From Azoarcus sp. CIB (GTDB lineage: Bacteria > Pseudomonadota > Gammaproteobacteria > Burkholderiales > Rhodocyclaceae): a DNA stretch of 64,000 bases. The notes beneath the pieces were generated by a model, which saw only the letters and a list, made by a program, of their open reading frames with translations, did not search any database and had not been told where the DNA came from. The translations under genes were made by a program, and so were the position numbers. The stretch is taken from NCBI RefSeq assembly GCF_001190925.1, contig NZ_CP011072.1:4340001-4404000 (forward strand), given 5' to 3'. Within the stretch, counting starts at the first letter, position 1, and every line of letters begins with the position of its first letter. Shown here in pieces: positions 9,855 to 18,052 of the stretch.

Positions 9855-10429
9855 CCCACCAGCAGCGAAGCGAAGCTGCCGCGCAGGCTGCCCAGCACCA
9901 TCAGCACGACCTGCAACACCAGCAGCAGGACCAGCGGTGACAGGTCGACGTTCGCGATCGGAGGGAGGATGCGCCGGAACGGGCGCAGGAAAGGGGCCGA
10001 GAGGTTATGGAAGATCGGCGCGGCCGGCGCGTGCGGACTCACCCACGACAGGATCGCCGACATCAGCACGACGCCGAACACCAGATAGATCGCCATACGG
10101 GCGACTTCCAGCAGGCCCAGCCCCCACAGACCGAGAATCAGGCCACCGGGACTGCCGCCCAGCGATGCCCCGCGCAGCTGCAGCTCGATGAACACGAACA
10201 GCGTCTGGAACACCCACGCCGGCAGCAGGCTGGCGAAGTCCAGCCCCAACACGCCCGGAATCACGCGGCGCAGCGGGCGCACGATCCAGTCGGTGGTGGC
10301 GACGACGAAAGCGCCCACCTGATTGCGGAAGGATACGCGTTGCCACTGCATGAAAAAGCGCGCCAGCAGCATCAGCGTGATAAAACCGAAGGCCGTGTCG
10401 AGGATCAGGAGCAGTACGTTGCCCAGCAT
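9851..10429 (-). CDS. yggT: YggT family integral membrane protein
   Basis: A 192-residue inner-membrane protein with two copies of the YggT repeat. Each copy is a membrane helix pair around a conserved segment: NQVGAFVVATTDWIVRPLRRVIP in the first half, and a matching PFLRPFRRILPP in the second. I chose the ATG at 10429 because MLGNVLLLILDTAFGF begins the first helix; the longer open frame upstream overlaps proC in another frame. The gene lies 5 bp after proC. Proposed roles in the family (osmotic or membrane homeostasis) are not established. Confidence 0.9.
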   Translation of the reverse strand: MLGNVLLLILDTAFGFITLMLLARFFMQWQRVSFRNQVGAFVVATTDWIVRPLRRVIPGVLGLDFASLLPAWVFQTLFVFIELQLRGASLGGSPGGLILGLWGLGLLEVARMAIYLVFGVVLMSAILSWVSPHAPAAPIFHNLSAPFLRPFRRILPPIANVDLSPLVLLLVLQVVLMVLGSLRGSFASLLVG

Positions 10430-10434
10430 AGCGC

Positions 10435-11259
10435 TCAGTCCTTCCCCAGCTGCTCGCCGAGTTCGCGCCCGCGCACCTCGGCGGCCTTCACCGCAGTCAC
10501 CATCGCATCGAAGAAGCCCGACGCCTTCATGCTCGCGAGCGCCGCCTCGGTCGTGCCGCCCTTCGACGTCACCCGCTCGCGCAGCACGCCCGGCGCCTCG
10601 TCCGAACCGGCCGCGAGCTTCGCTGCGCCAAGCACCGTGTCGATCGCGAGCTTGCGCGCGGTCGCCGCGTCGAAGCCTAGCGACGCGCCGGCCGCCTCCA
10701 GCGCCTCGATGAAGTGGAAGACGTAAGCCGGGCCGCTGCCCGACACCGCCGTGACCGCATCCATCTGCGCCTCGTCGGCGATCCACACCGTGCTACCGAC
10801 CGCAGCGAGCACGCGCTCGGCCGCGGCACGTCCGGCGGCGTCCACCGACGGATCCGCATACAGGCCCGACACGCCCGCCCCGATCAGCGCCGGCGTGTTC
10901 GGCATCACGCGCACGAGCCCGGCATAGCCACCCAGCCAGCGTCCGATGTCGGCGAGGCGCAGGCCCGCCGCGATGCTCACGACCACCTGGCGCGCCAGCC
11001 GGCCCGCCAGCGGCGCAAGCGCCGCCTTCATCTGCTGCGGCTTCACCGCCAGCACCAGCACGTCGCAGTCCAGCAGCGCGTCATCGACCGCGCCCACTGC
11101 ACGCACGCCGAAGCGCTCCGCCAGATGCTTGCGCCCGTCTTCCTGCAGCTCCACGACCTGGATGTCGCCCGCGGCGAACCCGCGCTCCAGCATGCCGCCG
11201 ATCAACGCCGACGCCATGTTGCCGCCCCCCAGGAAACTGATCCTGATCCGTTCCGTCAT
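10435..11259 (-). CDS. proC: Pyrroline-5-carboxylate reductase
   Basis: A 274-residue NAD(P)H-dependent enzyme for the last step of proline synthesis. The N-terminal Rossmann motif ISFLGGGNMASALIGG (residues 8-23) and the C-terminal substrate/dimer motif, from about SGSGPAYVFHFIEAL to TSKGGTTEAAL, are intact. The length matches the family. The start at 11259 overlaps the stop of yggS by 4 bp, so translation is probably coupled. The gene order yggS-proC-yggT is common across proteobacteria. Confidence 0.96.
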   Translation of the reverse strand: MTERIRISFLGGGNMASALIGGMLERGFAAGDIQVVELQEDGRKHLAERFGVRAVGAVDDALLDCDVLVLAVKPQQMKAALAPLAGRLARQVVVSIAAGLRLADIGRWLGGYAGLVRVMPNTPALIGAGVSGLYADPSVDAAGRAAAERVLAAVGSTVWIADEAQMDAVTAVSGSGPAYVFHFIEALEAAGASLGFDAATARKLAIDTVLGAAKLAAGSDEAPGVLRERVTSKGGTTEAALASMKASGFFDAMVTAVKAAEVRGRELGEQLGKD

Positions 11260-11957
11260 GTCTGTTCCTCACGCAGCTTGCGCGTTCCGAAAATCGCGGT
11301 ACCCACCCGCACCATGGTCGCCCCTTCGGCGACAGCCAGTTCGAGGTCGTGCGACATCCCCATCGACAACGTGTCGAGCGCGAAGTCGGCGGCGTTGAGT
11401 TCGTCGCGCAGCCGGCGCAGGGTCGCAAAGCGGCTGCGCAGCAGCCCCTCGTCCCCATCCGGCTCCGGAATCGCCATCAGTCCCCGCAGGCACAACCGCG
11501 GCAGGGCTGCCACCTGCCGCGCCAGCCCGGGCACCTCTTCCGGCGCAACCCCACTCTTGCTCGCCTCGCCGCTCACGTTCACCTGGATGCACAGATTGAG
11601 CGGCGGCAATTCCGCGTCCCGCTGCTCCGACAGGCGCTCGGCAAGCTTCAGGCGATCGACCGAATGCACCCAGTCGAAGTGGGCCGCGACGGGCCGCGTC
11701 TTGTTGCTCTGGAGCGGACCGATGAAATGCCATTCCAGTTCGCGCCCCTTCAGCTCGGCGATCTTCGCGACGCCTTCCTGGACGTAGTTCTCCCCGAACA
11801 GCCGCTGCCCGGCATCGGCCGCCTCGGCCACGCGATATGCCGGCCAGGTCTTGCTGACGGCCAGCAGGATGACCTCCTCGGGCCTGCGCCCTGCGTCGAT
11901 CGCAGCACTGGCGACGCGCTCGCGCACGGCTTGCAAGTTGGCGGCGATTGTTGTCAT
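11256..11957 (-). CDS. yggS: YggS/PROSC family pyridoxal phosphate homeostasis protein
   Basis: A 233-residue PLP-binding protein of the alanine-racemase-like barrel fold. The PLP lysine lies in LLAVSKTWPA. GENYVQE, EWHFIGPLQSNKTR and GLMAIPEP are the typical family blocks, and SMGMSHDLELAV near the C-terminus contacts the phosphate. Homologues lack enzyme activity and buffer PLP in the cell. The start at 11957 gives the family length; the open frame continues far upstream antisense to pilT, which is not credible. It diverges from pilT across 102 bp. Confidence 0.94.
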   Translation of the reverse strand: MTTIAANLQAVRERVASAAIDAGRRPEEVILLAVSKTWPAYRVAEAADAGQRLFGENYVQEGVAKIAELKGRELEWHFIGPLQSNKTRPVAAHFDWVHSVDRLKLAERLSEQRDAELPPLNLCIQVNVSGEASKSGVAPEEVPGLARQVAALPRLCLRGLMAIPEPDGDEGLLRSRFATLRRLRDELNAADFALDTLSMGMSHDLELAVAEGATMVRVGTAIFGTRKLREEQT

Positions 11958-12059
11958 ATAGCGGCGGCACTGGTCTCGAAAATCGGGCCCGGGCGAGTAT
12001 AGCACCGCGCACCGGCCGGCCTTTCCGCACGCTCCTTTCCGAACACCGTCGAAGAATCC

Positions 12060-13100
12060 ATGGACATCACCGAACTGCTGGCCTTTGCGGTCAAGAACAA
12101 GGCCTCCGACCTCCATCTCTCGTCCGGCCTGCCGCCCATGATCCGCGTGCATGGCGACGTGCGGCGCATCAACTTGCCGCCGATGGAGCACAAGGACGTG
12201 CACTCCATGGTGTATGACATCATGAACGACCAGCAGCGCAAACAGTACGAAGAAATACTGGAATGCGACTTCTCGTTCGCGGTGCCCAACCTCGCGCGCT
12301 TCCGCGTCAACGCCTTCAACCAGAACCGCGGCGCGGCCGCCGTGTTCCGGACCATTCCGTCGAAGGTGCTGAGCCTCGAAGAGCTCAACTGCCCGAAGAT
12401 CTTCAAGGACATCTCCAACCAGCCGCGCGGCATCGTGCTCGTCACCGGCCCGACGGGCTCGGGCAAGTCGACGACCCTCGCGGCGATGGTCGACCACGTC
12501 AACGACAACGAATACGGCCACATCCTCACGATCGAGGACCCGATCGAATTCGTGCATGAGTCGAAGCGCTGCCTGATCAACCAGCGCGAGGTCGCGCGCG
12601 ACACGCTGTCGTTCAACAACGCGCTGCGTTCGGCGCTGCGCGAAGACCCGGACGTGATCCTCGTCGGCGAATTGCGCGACCTCGAAACCATCCGCCTCGC
12701 GCTGACCGGCGCCGAGACCGGCCACCTCGTATTCGGAACCCTGCACACTTCCTCAGCTGCCAAGACCATCGACCGTATCGTCGACGTGTTCCCGGCCGCC
12801 GAAAAGGAGATGGTGCGATCGATGCTGTCCGAATCGCTGCGCGCAGTGATCTCGCAGACCCTGCTGAAGACCAAGGACGGCCAGGGCCGCGTCGCCGCGC
12901 ACGAAATCATGATCGGCACCCCCGCCATCCGCAACCTGATCCGCGAGAACAAGATCGCGCAGATGTACTCGTCGATCCAGACCGGCCAGAACGTCGGCAT
13001 GCAGACGCTGGACCAGTGCCTGCTCGATCTCGTACGCCGCAACATCATCTCGCCCGCGGAAGCCAAGCTCAAGGCGCAGAACAAGGACAACTTCGGCTGA
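12060..13100 (+). CDS. pilT: Type IV pilus retraction ATPase PilT
   Basis: A 346-residue hexameric secretion-type ATPase that powers pilus retraction and twitching. The Walker A motif GPTGSGKSTT has its lysine at residue 136, the same number as in Pseudomonas PilT. The Asp box (TIEDPIE), Walker B region (ALREDPDVILVGELRD) and His box follow. The C-terminal AIRNLIRENK segment, diagnostic of PilT over PilB, is present. The ATG at 12060 starts the expected MDITELLAF. pilU follows 131 bp downstream on the same strand. With the ChpA kinase at the start of the window this supports a pilus motility locus. Confidence 0.97.
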   Translation: MDITELLAFAVKNKASDLHLSSGLPPMIRVHGDVRRINLPPMEHKDVHSMVYDIMNDQQRKQYEEILECDFSFAVPNLARFRVNAFNQNRGAAAVFRTIPSKVLSLEELNCPKIFKDISNQPRGIVLVTGPTGSGKSTTLAAMVDHVNDNEYGHILTIEDPIEFVHESKRCLINQREVARDTLSFNNALRSALREDPDVILVGELRDLETIRLALTGAETGHLVFGTLHTSSAAKTIDRIVDVFPAAEKEMVRSMLSESLRAVISQTLLKTKDGQGRVAAHEIMIGTPAIRNLIRENKIAQMYSSIQTGQNVGMQTLDQCLLDLVRRNIISPAEAKLKAQNKDNFG

Positions 13101-13231
13101 CCGCCGCGCCACGGAACGGCCACTACGTCACGCCCGCCGGCGCATCCCGCTCGCAGCGCCGTTCACGCGGGCACGCGCGAGGAACATAATTCAAATTTGC
13201 AGCACCCCGAAACTCCGCTGGAGCGCAACAC

Positions 13232-14365
13232 ATGGAACGCGATCAGGCCCTCAAGTTCATGCACGACCTGCTCAGGCTGATGGTGCAGAAGAACGGCTCC
13301 GACCTCTTCATCACCGGGGGCTTCCCGCCCGCGATCAAGATCGACGGACGCGTCATCCCGCAATCGAACCAGTCGCTCACGCAGCAGCACACCGCCGAAC
13401 TCGCGCGCGCGGTCATGAACGACCGTCAGGCGGCCGAATTCGAGTCCACCAAGGAATGCAACTTCGCGATCTCGCCGGCGGGCATCGGCCGCTTCCGTGC
13501 CAACGCCTTCATCCAGCAGGGCAAGGTCGGCCTCGTGCTGCGCACGATCGCGCAGAAGATTCCGACCTTCGACGACTTGGGCATGCCCACGGTGCTGCGC
13601 GACGTCGCGATGGCCAAGCGCGGCCTCGTGATCTTCGTCGGCGGCACCGGCACCGGCAAGACGACCTCGCTCGCGGCGATGGTGGACTTCCGCAACGAAC
13701 ACTCCTACGGCCACATCATCACGGTCGAGGACCCGATCGAATACGTGCACCTGCACAAGAATTGCATCGTTACGCAGCGCGAGATCGGCATCGACACCGA
13801 CAACTGGGAAGCGGCACTGAAGAACACCCTGCGCCAAGCCCCGGACGTGATCCTGATGGGCGAAATCCGCGACCGCGAAACCATGGACTACGCGATCGCG
13901 TTCGCCGAGACCGGCCACCTGTGCCTCGCCACGCTGCACGCGAACAGCGCAAACCAGGCGCTCGACCGCATCATCAACTTCTTCCCGGAAGACCGCCGCC
14001 AGCAGCTGCTGATGGACCTTTCACTCAACCTGCGGGCGCTGATCTCGCAGCGCCTGCTCCCCAAGAAGGGCGAGAAAGGGCGAGTGCCGGCCGTCGAGGT
14101 GCTGCTCAACTCGCCGCTGATCTCCGACCTGATCTTCAAGGGCGAGGTGCCGGGCATCAAGGAAGTGATGAAGCGCTCGCGCGAACTCGGGATGCAGACC
14201 TTCGACCAGGCACTCTTCGACCTCTACGAGGACGAGAGGATCACCTACGAGGACGCCCTGCGCAACGCCGACTCGGTGAACGACCTGCGCCTGCAGATCA
14301 AGCTCAACAGCAAGCTTGGCGAGAAGGACCTCGTGTCAGGAATCCAGCACCTCGACATCGTTTGA
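13232..14365 (+). CDS. pilU: Type IV pilus PilT-like ATPase PilU
   Basis: A 377-residue PilT paralogue that supports retraction together with PilT. Walker A is GGTGTGKTTS (lysine 143), with the Asp box TVEDPIEY and Walker B APDVILMGEIRD. The longer tail after the ATPase core (ERITYEDALRNADSVNDLRL) distinguishes PilU from PilT. GGAG in the sequence before 13232 serves as ribosome binding site. The gap to pilT contains a short AT-rich segment (about 13186-13200), so PilU may have its own promoter. A strong hairpin lies just after the stop. Confidence 0.96.
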   Translation: MERDQALKFMHDLLRLMVQKNGSDLFITGGFPPAIKIDGRVIPQSNQSLTQQHTAELARAVMNDRQAAEFESTKECNFAISPAGIGRFRANAFIQQGKVGLVLRTIAQKIPTFDDLGMPTVLRDVAMAKRGLVIFVGGTGTGKTTSLAAMVDFRNEHSYGHIITVEDPIEYVHLHKNCIVTQREIGIDTDNWEAALKNTLRQAPDVILMGEIRDRETMDYAIAFAETGHLCLATLHANSANQALDRIINFFPEDRRQQLLMDLSLNLRALISQRLLPKKGEKGRVPAVEVLLNSPLISDLIFKGEVPGIKEVMKRSRELGMQTFDQALFDLYEDERITYEDALRNADSVNDLRLQIKLNSKLGEKDLVSGIQHLDIV

Positions 14366-14404
14366 CGCCAATGCGCTGCGTTTTCCAGCCCCGCACACGC
14401 AGCA

Positions 14405-14439
14405 GATCGTAGGGCGGGATGGAATCCCGCACTACGATC
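14405..14439. terminator. Strong inverted repeat between pilU and the RNA methyltransferase
   Basis: Arms of 16 bp at 14405-14420 and 14424-14439 pair at 15 of 16 positions around a 3-nt loop. It sits between two convergent genes, so it may end both transcripts. The central GGGCGGGAT/ATCCCGC core resembles dispersed REP-like elements of betaproteobacteria, and no T-run follows. Whether it is a repeat element or a terminator cannot be decided from one copy. Confidence 0.55.
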
Positions 14440-14447
14440 TGGCGGCT

Positions 14448-15608
14448 TCAGCCCTCTTCCGCCGGTTTGCGCCGGTTGCTGCCCGCGATCACCTTATATT
14501 CGAACACGCGGCACTCGAGCGCGCCGTTGAAGAGCGGCGTGCGCTTGCTCGCCTTCAGTCCGATCAGCTTCGGCAGCGCCGGATCCGCCGACAGGAAGTA
14601 GCACCGCCAGCCGCTCCAGCGCTTTTTCAGGGCGTCGCCGAACTGCGGATACAGCGCCGCCAGTTCTTCCGCCTCGCCGATGCGCACGCCGTAGGGCGGG
14701 TTGGTCACCATCACCCCTTCCGGCGCCGGCACCTCCCGCGCGAGGAAGTCCACGCGATCGAGCGTCACGCAGTCCGCGAGCCCCGCCGCCTGCAGGTTCA
14801 CGCGCGAGCGCCGCACCTGCTCGCCGACCACGTCGGAGCCGTAGATGCGCAAGGGGCGCGGCGACTTGCGCCGCGCCTCCGCAGCCTTGCGGATGGCCGC
14901 CCAGGCGGCACGGTCGAAGTGGCGGAAGCGCTCGAAGGCAAAGCTGCGCCCCAGACCGGGCGCGATGTCGAGCGCGATCTGTGCCGCTTCGATCAGGAAG
15001 GTGCCGCTGCCGCACATCGGATCGATGAGCGCCTCGCCCGGCCGCCAGCCGCTGATGCGCAGGATGCCCGCGGCGAGGTTCTCCTTCAGGGGCGCCTCGA
15101 CGGCTGCAGGCTTGTAGCCGCGCTTGTACAAGGGCTCGCCCGAGGTATCGAGATAGAGCGTGACGCGGTCGCGCGTCAGGAAGGCGTGGATGCGTACCGC
15201 CGGGTTCGCCGTATCGACGCTGGGGCGCTTGCCGGTCACGGTGCGGAAGTGGTCGCACACAGCATCCTTGATCTTCAGCGTGACGAACTCGAGACTCCGC
15301 AAGGGCGATTGCTTCGCGGTCACGTTGATGCGGATCGTGTCGTCGACGGTGAACCATTTAGCCCAGGTCGCGCCATAGGCGAGCCGGTAAATGTCCTCCT
15401 CGGACTGGTAGCGCCCCTGCGCGAGGCGCCACATCACGCGGGTGGCGATCCGGCTCTCGAGGTTGGCGCGGTAACAGGTCTGCCAGTCGCCGGAGAAACC
15501 GACGCCGCCGTGGGTCGCCTCGACGTCCCGCGCGCCGAGCGCGGTGAGTTCCTCGGCGAGCATCGGCTCGAGACCGCGCGGACAGGGGGAAAAGAAGGAT
15601 TCGGACAT
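14448..15608 (-). CDS. THUMP-domain class I SAM-dependent RNA methyltransferase (RlmL N-half type)
   Basis: A 386-residue protein with an N-terminal ferredoxin-like/THUMP RNA-binding region (about 1-160) and a Rossmann methyltransferase domain. DPMCGSGTFLIEAA is the SAM-binding motif I, and TNPPYGVRIGE is the N6/N2-amino methyltransferase NPPY motif. It corresponds to the N-terminal half of E. coli RlmL, which makes m2G2445 in 23S rRNA, without the fused RlmK half. The 23S target is inferred from the family. It is followed on the same strand only by the hairpin at 14405-14439; hemJ lies upstream of it. Confidence 0.9.
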   Translation of the reverse strand: MSESFFSPCPRGLEPMLAEELTALGARDVEATHGGVGFSGDWQTCYRANLESRIATRVMWRLAQGRYQSEEDIYRLAYGATWAKWFTVDDTIRINVTAKQSPLRSLEFVTLKIKDAVCDHFRTVTGKRPSVDTANPAVRIHAFLTRDRVTLYLDTSGEPLYKRGYKPAAVEAPLKENLAAGILRISGWRPGEALIDPMCGSGTFLIEAAQIALDIAPGLGRSFAFERFRHFDRAAWAAIRKAAEARRKSPRPLRIYGSDVVGEQVRRSRVNLQAAGLADCVTLDRVDFLAREVPAPEGVMVTNPPYGVRIGEAEELAALYPQFGDALKKRWSGWRCYFLSADPALPKLIGLKASKRTPLFNGALECRVFEYKVIAGSNRRKPAEEG

Positions 15609-15693
15609 GAGGGACGAAGTCAGTTGAAGGCGGACGGGAATGGAAATGGCTCGAAGCCCGCGCGGGAAACGATCCCGGCGCGGGCGGTGCCGC

Positions 15694-16113
15694 TCAGAAG
15701 GGTTTCAGCACGACAAGGAACACGGCCGCGAACATCACCAGCACCGGAACCTCGTTGAACACGCGGTACCACTTGTGGCTGCGGGTGTTGCGCCCGGCGG
15801 CGAAATCGCGCATGAGCCTGCCGCAGTAGAGGTGATAGACGATCAGGAAGCTCACGAGCGCGGTCTTCACATGCAGCCAGCCACCGATGGCGATCATGTC
15901 GCCGTAGCCGAACCACAGCCAGAAGCCGAGCACGACGGCGAGGATTCCCAGCGGCGTCATGAAGCGGTAGAGCTTGTGCTCCATCAGCGCCAGCCGCTCG
16001 CGCGTCGCCGCATCATCCACCATCGCATGGTTCACGAACAGGCGCGGGAGGTAGAACAGGCCGGCGAACCAGGCCACGACGAAGGAAATGTGCAGGGCTT
16101 TCACTACCAGCAT
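15694..16113 (-). CDS. hemJ: HemJ-type protoporphyrinogen IX oxidase
   Basis: A 139-residue membrane protein with four predicted helices, of the TIGR00701/UPF0093 family. It begins VVKALHISFVVAWFAGLFYLPRLFV, with the conserved histidine in the first helix, and contains WLHVKTALV and YHLYCGRLM. HemJ oxidises protoporphyrinogen IX to protoporphyrin in many Gram-negatives that lack HemG/HemY. The length fits the family. It follows the SDR epimerase gene with a 9-bp gap and is probably co-transcribed with it. Confidence 0.88.
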   Translation of the reverse strand: MLVVKALHISFVVAWFAGLFYLPRLFVNHAMVDDAATRERLALMEHKLYRFMTPLGILAVVLGFWLWFGYGDMIAIGGWLHVKTALVSFLIVYHLYCGRLMRDFAAGRNTRSHKWYRVFNEVPVLVMFAAVFLVVLKPF

Positions 16114-16122
16114 CGAATACTC

Positions 16123-17007
16123 CTAGCTTGATTGTTTGCGGTTGAGCGCCGCGGCGAAGCCTTCGCGCACGGTCGGGTACAGCAGCCGCGCCCGCAGCTC
16201 CCGCCGGATGCGGCGATTGTCCAGCTGCCGCGACTCGCTCATGAAGGACAGGGCCATCGGCGAAATCCGGGTCGCTAGTTCCGCGCGCGACAGGCGCTGC
16301 GGCCGCGGCAGGCCGAAGCAGTCGGCGGCGAAATCGAAATAGTCGCCCATCTTCATGCCCGTATCATCGACGGCATTGTAGACGCGTCCCGCGCCGGCAC
16401 GAAAAAGCGCGAGGCACGCGAGGCGCGCGAGATCCTCGGCGTGGATGTGATTGGTGTGGACATCCTCATCCGCCCGCAGCACCGGTTCGCCGCGCTCCAG
16501 CCGCGCCACCGGCAGACGGTCGCCCGCATAGATGCCCGGCGCACGCAGCACGCACACGCGCACCCCGTTGCGCGCCCCGAAGCGCCGCAAGCGATCCTCG
16601 GCATCGACGCGCCGCTGCGCCCGCGCAGTCTGCGGCCGGCATGGATAGGTCTCGTCGATGTGCCGTCCACCGCAATCGCCATACACGCCCGTCGTACTTA
16701 TATAGACGAGGCGCTGTGGTAGACTCGTCGCGCACGCGAGTGCTGCCAGCAGTCTTGCCGTACGCGTATCCCGCGTGCCGCGGTCGGGGGGAGGCGCGAA
16801 ATGCATGACCGCATCCGCGATCCCGGCCAGGCGCCGCAGGCTGCGCCGGTCGTCGAGGTCGGCGAACACCGGCGTTGCACCGAGCGCCCGCAGTCCGGCG
16901 AGCCCGTCTGTGTTGCGCACCAGGGCGAACACCCTGAAGCGCCGCACCAGCCACGGAATCGCGCGCCGGGCCACGTCGCCGCTGCCGACGATCAATATTC
17001 TTTTCAT
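16123..17007 (-). CDS. NAD(P)-binding SDR / NAD-dependent epimerase-like protein
   Basis: A 294-residue extended-type Rossmann protein. The N-terminal ILIVGSGDVARRAIPWL supplies a GxGxxA-like dinucleotide motif, and YISTTGVYGD holds the conserved serine/tyrosine region. The catalytic YxxxK is not obvious: the expected tyrosine is absent in the stretch CRPQTARAQRRVDAEDRL, so activity as a sugar epimerase is doubtful. Similar proteins are annotated as NAD-dependent epimerase/dehydratase of unknown substrate. It starts only 21 bp from the divergent reductase gene, so the two promoters must overlap, and it is 9 bp upstream of hemJ. Confidence 0.8.
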   Translation of the reverse strand: MKRILIVGSGDVARRAIPWLVRRFRVFALVRNTDGLAGLRALGATPVFADLDDRRSLRRLAGIADAVMHFAPPPDRGTRDTRTARLLAALACATSLPQRLVYISTTGVYGDCGGRHIDETYPCRPQTARAQRRVDAEDRLRRFGARNGVRVCVLRAPGIYAGDRLPVARLERGEPVLRADEDVHTNHIHAEDLARLACLALFRAGAGRVYNAVDDTGMKMGDYFDFAADCFGLPRPQRLSRAELATRISPMALSFMSESRQLDNRRIRRELRARLLYPTVREGFAAALNRKQSS

Positions 17008-17028
17008 CGACGGATTATCTCACGCCCG

Positions 17029-18048
17029 ATGTCGTTCCAGATTTCACTCGAGCCCGGCGGCCAACAGTTCCCTGCCGATGCCGACCAGACCATCCTCGAG
17101 GCAGCCCTCGCGGCGGGCCTCGTGCTGCCCTACGGTTGCCGCGACGGCGCCTGCGGCGCCTGCAAGGGCAAGATCATCCAGGGCGAGGTCACCCTCGCCG
17201 GCTCGGCCACCGCGCTCAGCGATGCGGACCGTGCGGCCGGCATGACACTCTTCTGCAGCGCGCATGCACATTCGGACCTGGTCCTCGAGGCACGCAACGT
17301 GAGCCGCGCCGGCGACATCCCGATCAAGAAGCTCCCGTGCCGCGTGCAGCGCCTGACCCGCGTCGCGCCCGACGTGATGGTGATCGAACTGAAACTCCCC
17401 GCGAGCGAGCCCTTCCGCTTCCGGGCCGGCCAGTACGCCGACTTCCTGCTCGCCGACGGCCGCCGCCGCAGCTTCTCGATCGCGAACGGCACCCACCGCG
17501 AGGACGTCATGGAGCTGCACGTACGCCTCGTGCCCGGCGGCGAATTCACCGAACACGTGTTCAACGGCATGAAGGAACGGGACATCCTGCGTTTCGAGGG
17601 GCCACTCGGCAGCTTCGGGCTGCGCGAGGAGTCGCAGGCGCCGATCGTGCTGCTCGCGGGCGGCACCGGCTTCGCGCCGATCAAGAGCATCGTCGAGCAC
17701 GCGATCCATGCCGGCATCACGCGGCCGATGACCCTCTACTGGGGTTCGCGCAACCGCGCGGGCCTTTATATGGGCGAACTCGCGCGCTCGTGGGAGAACA
17801 CCCTTCCCGGCTTCCGCTACATTCCGGTATTGTCCGAAGCCGGGCCACAAGACGACTGGCACGGCCGGACCGGCCTCGTGCATCGTGCCGTCGTCGAGGA
17901 CCTGCCGAACCTTTCTGCGCACGAAGTCTATGCCTGCGGATCACCGGCCATGATCGACGCTGCGCGCAGCGCATTCACCGCACAGTGTGCGCTGCCGCAG
18001 GAGGCGTTCTTCGCGGACGCCTTCACCTTCGCCACCGACGCACGCTGA
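17029..18048 (+). CDS. 2Fe-2S / FAD / NAD(P)H reductase (AscD/CDP-6-deoxyglucoseen reductase-like)
   Basis: A 339-residue flavin reductase. An N-terminal plant-type ferredoxin domain (about 1-90) carries the cluster cysteines in YGCRDGACGACKG plus a later FCSAH. It is followed by a ferredoxin-NADP reductase-like FAD domain (RRSFSIANG) and an NAD domain (LLAGGTGFAPIKSI, ending in YACGSP). Betaproteobacterial homologues are annotated as CDP-6-deoxy-delta-3,4-glucoseen reductase, but no sugar genes are nearby, so it may simply supply electrons to an unknown oxygenase. The start at 17029 is chosen because the longer frame reads through the divergent gene. An HDOD gene follows 4 bp later. Confidence 0.87.
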   Translation: MSFQISLEPGGQQFPADADQTILEAALAAGLVLPYGCRDGACGACKGKIIQGEVTLAGSATALSDADRAAGMTLFCSAHAHSDLVLEARNVSRAGDIPIKKLPCRVQRLTRVAPDVMVIELKLPASEPFRFRAGQYADFLLADGRRRSFSIANGTHREDVMELHVRLVPGGEFTEHVFNGMKERDILRFEGPLGSFGLREESQAPIVLLAGGTGFAPIKSIVEHAIHAGITRPMTLYWGSRNRAGLYMGELARSWENTLPGFRYIPVLSEAGPQDDWHGRTGLVHRAVVEDLPNLSAHEVYACGSPAMIDAARSAFTAQCALPQEAFFADAFTFATDAR

Positions 18049-18052
18049 AGTT

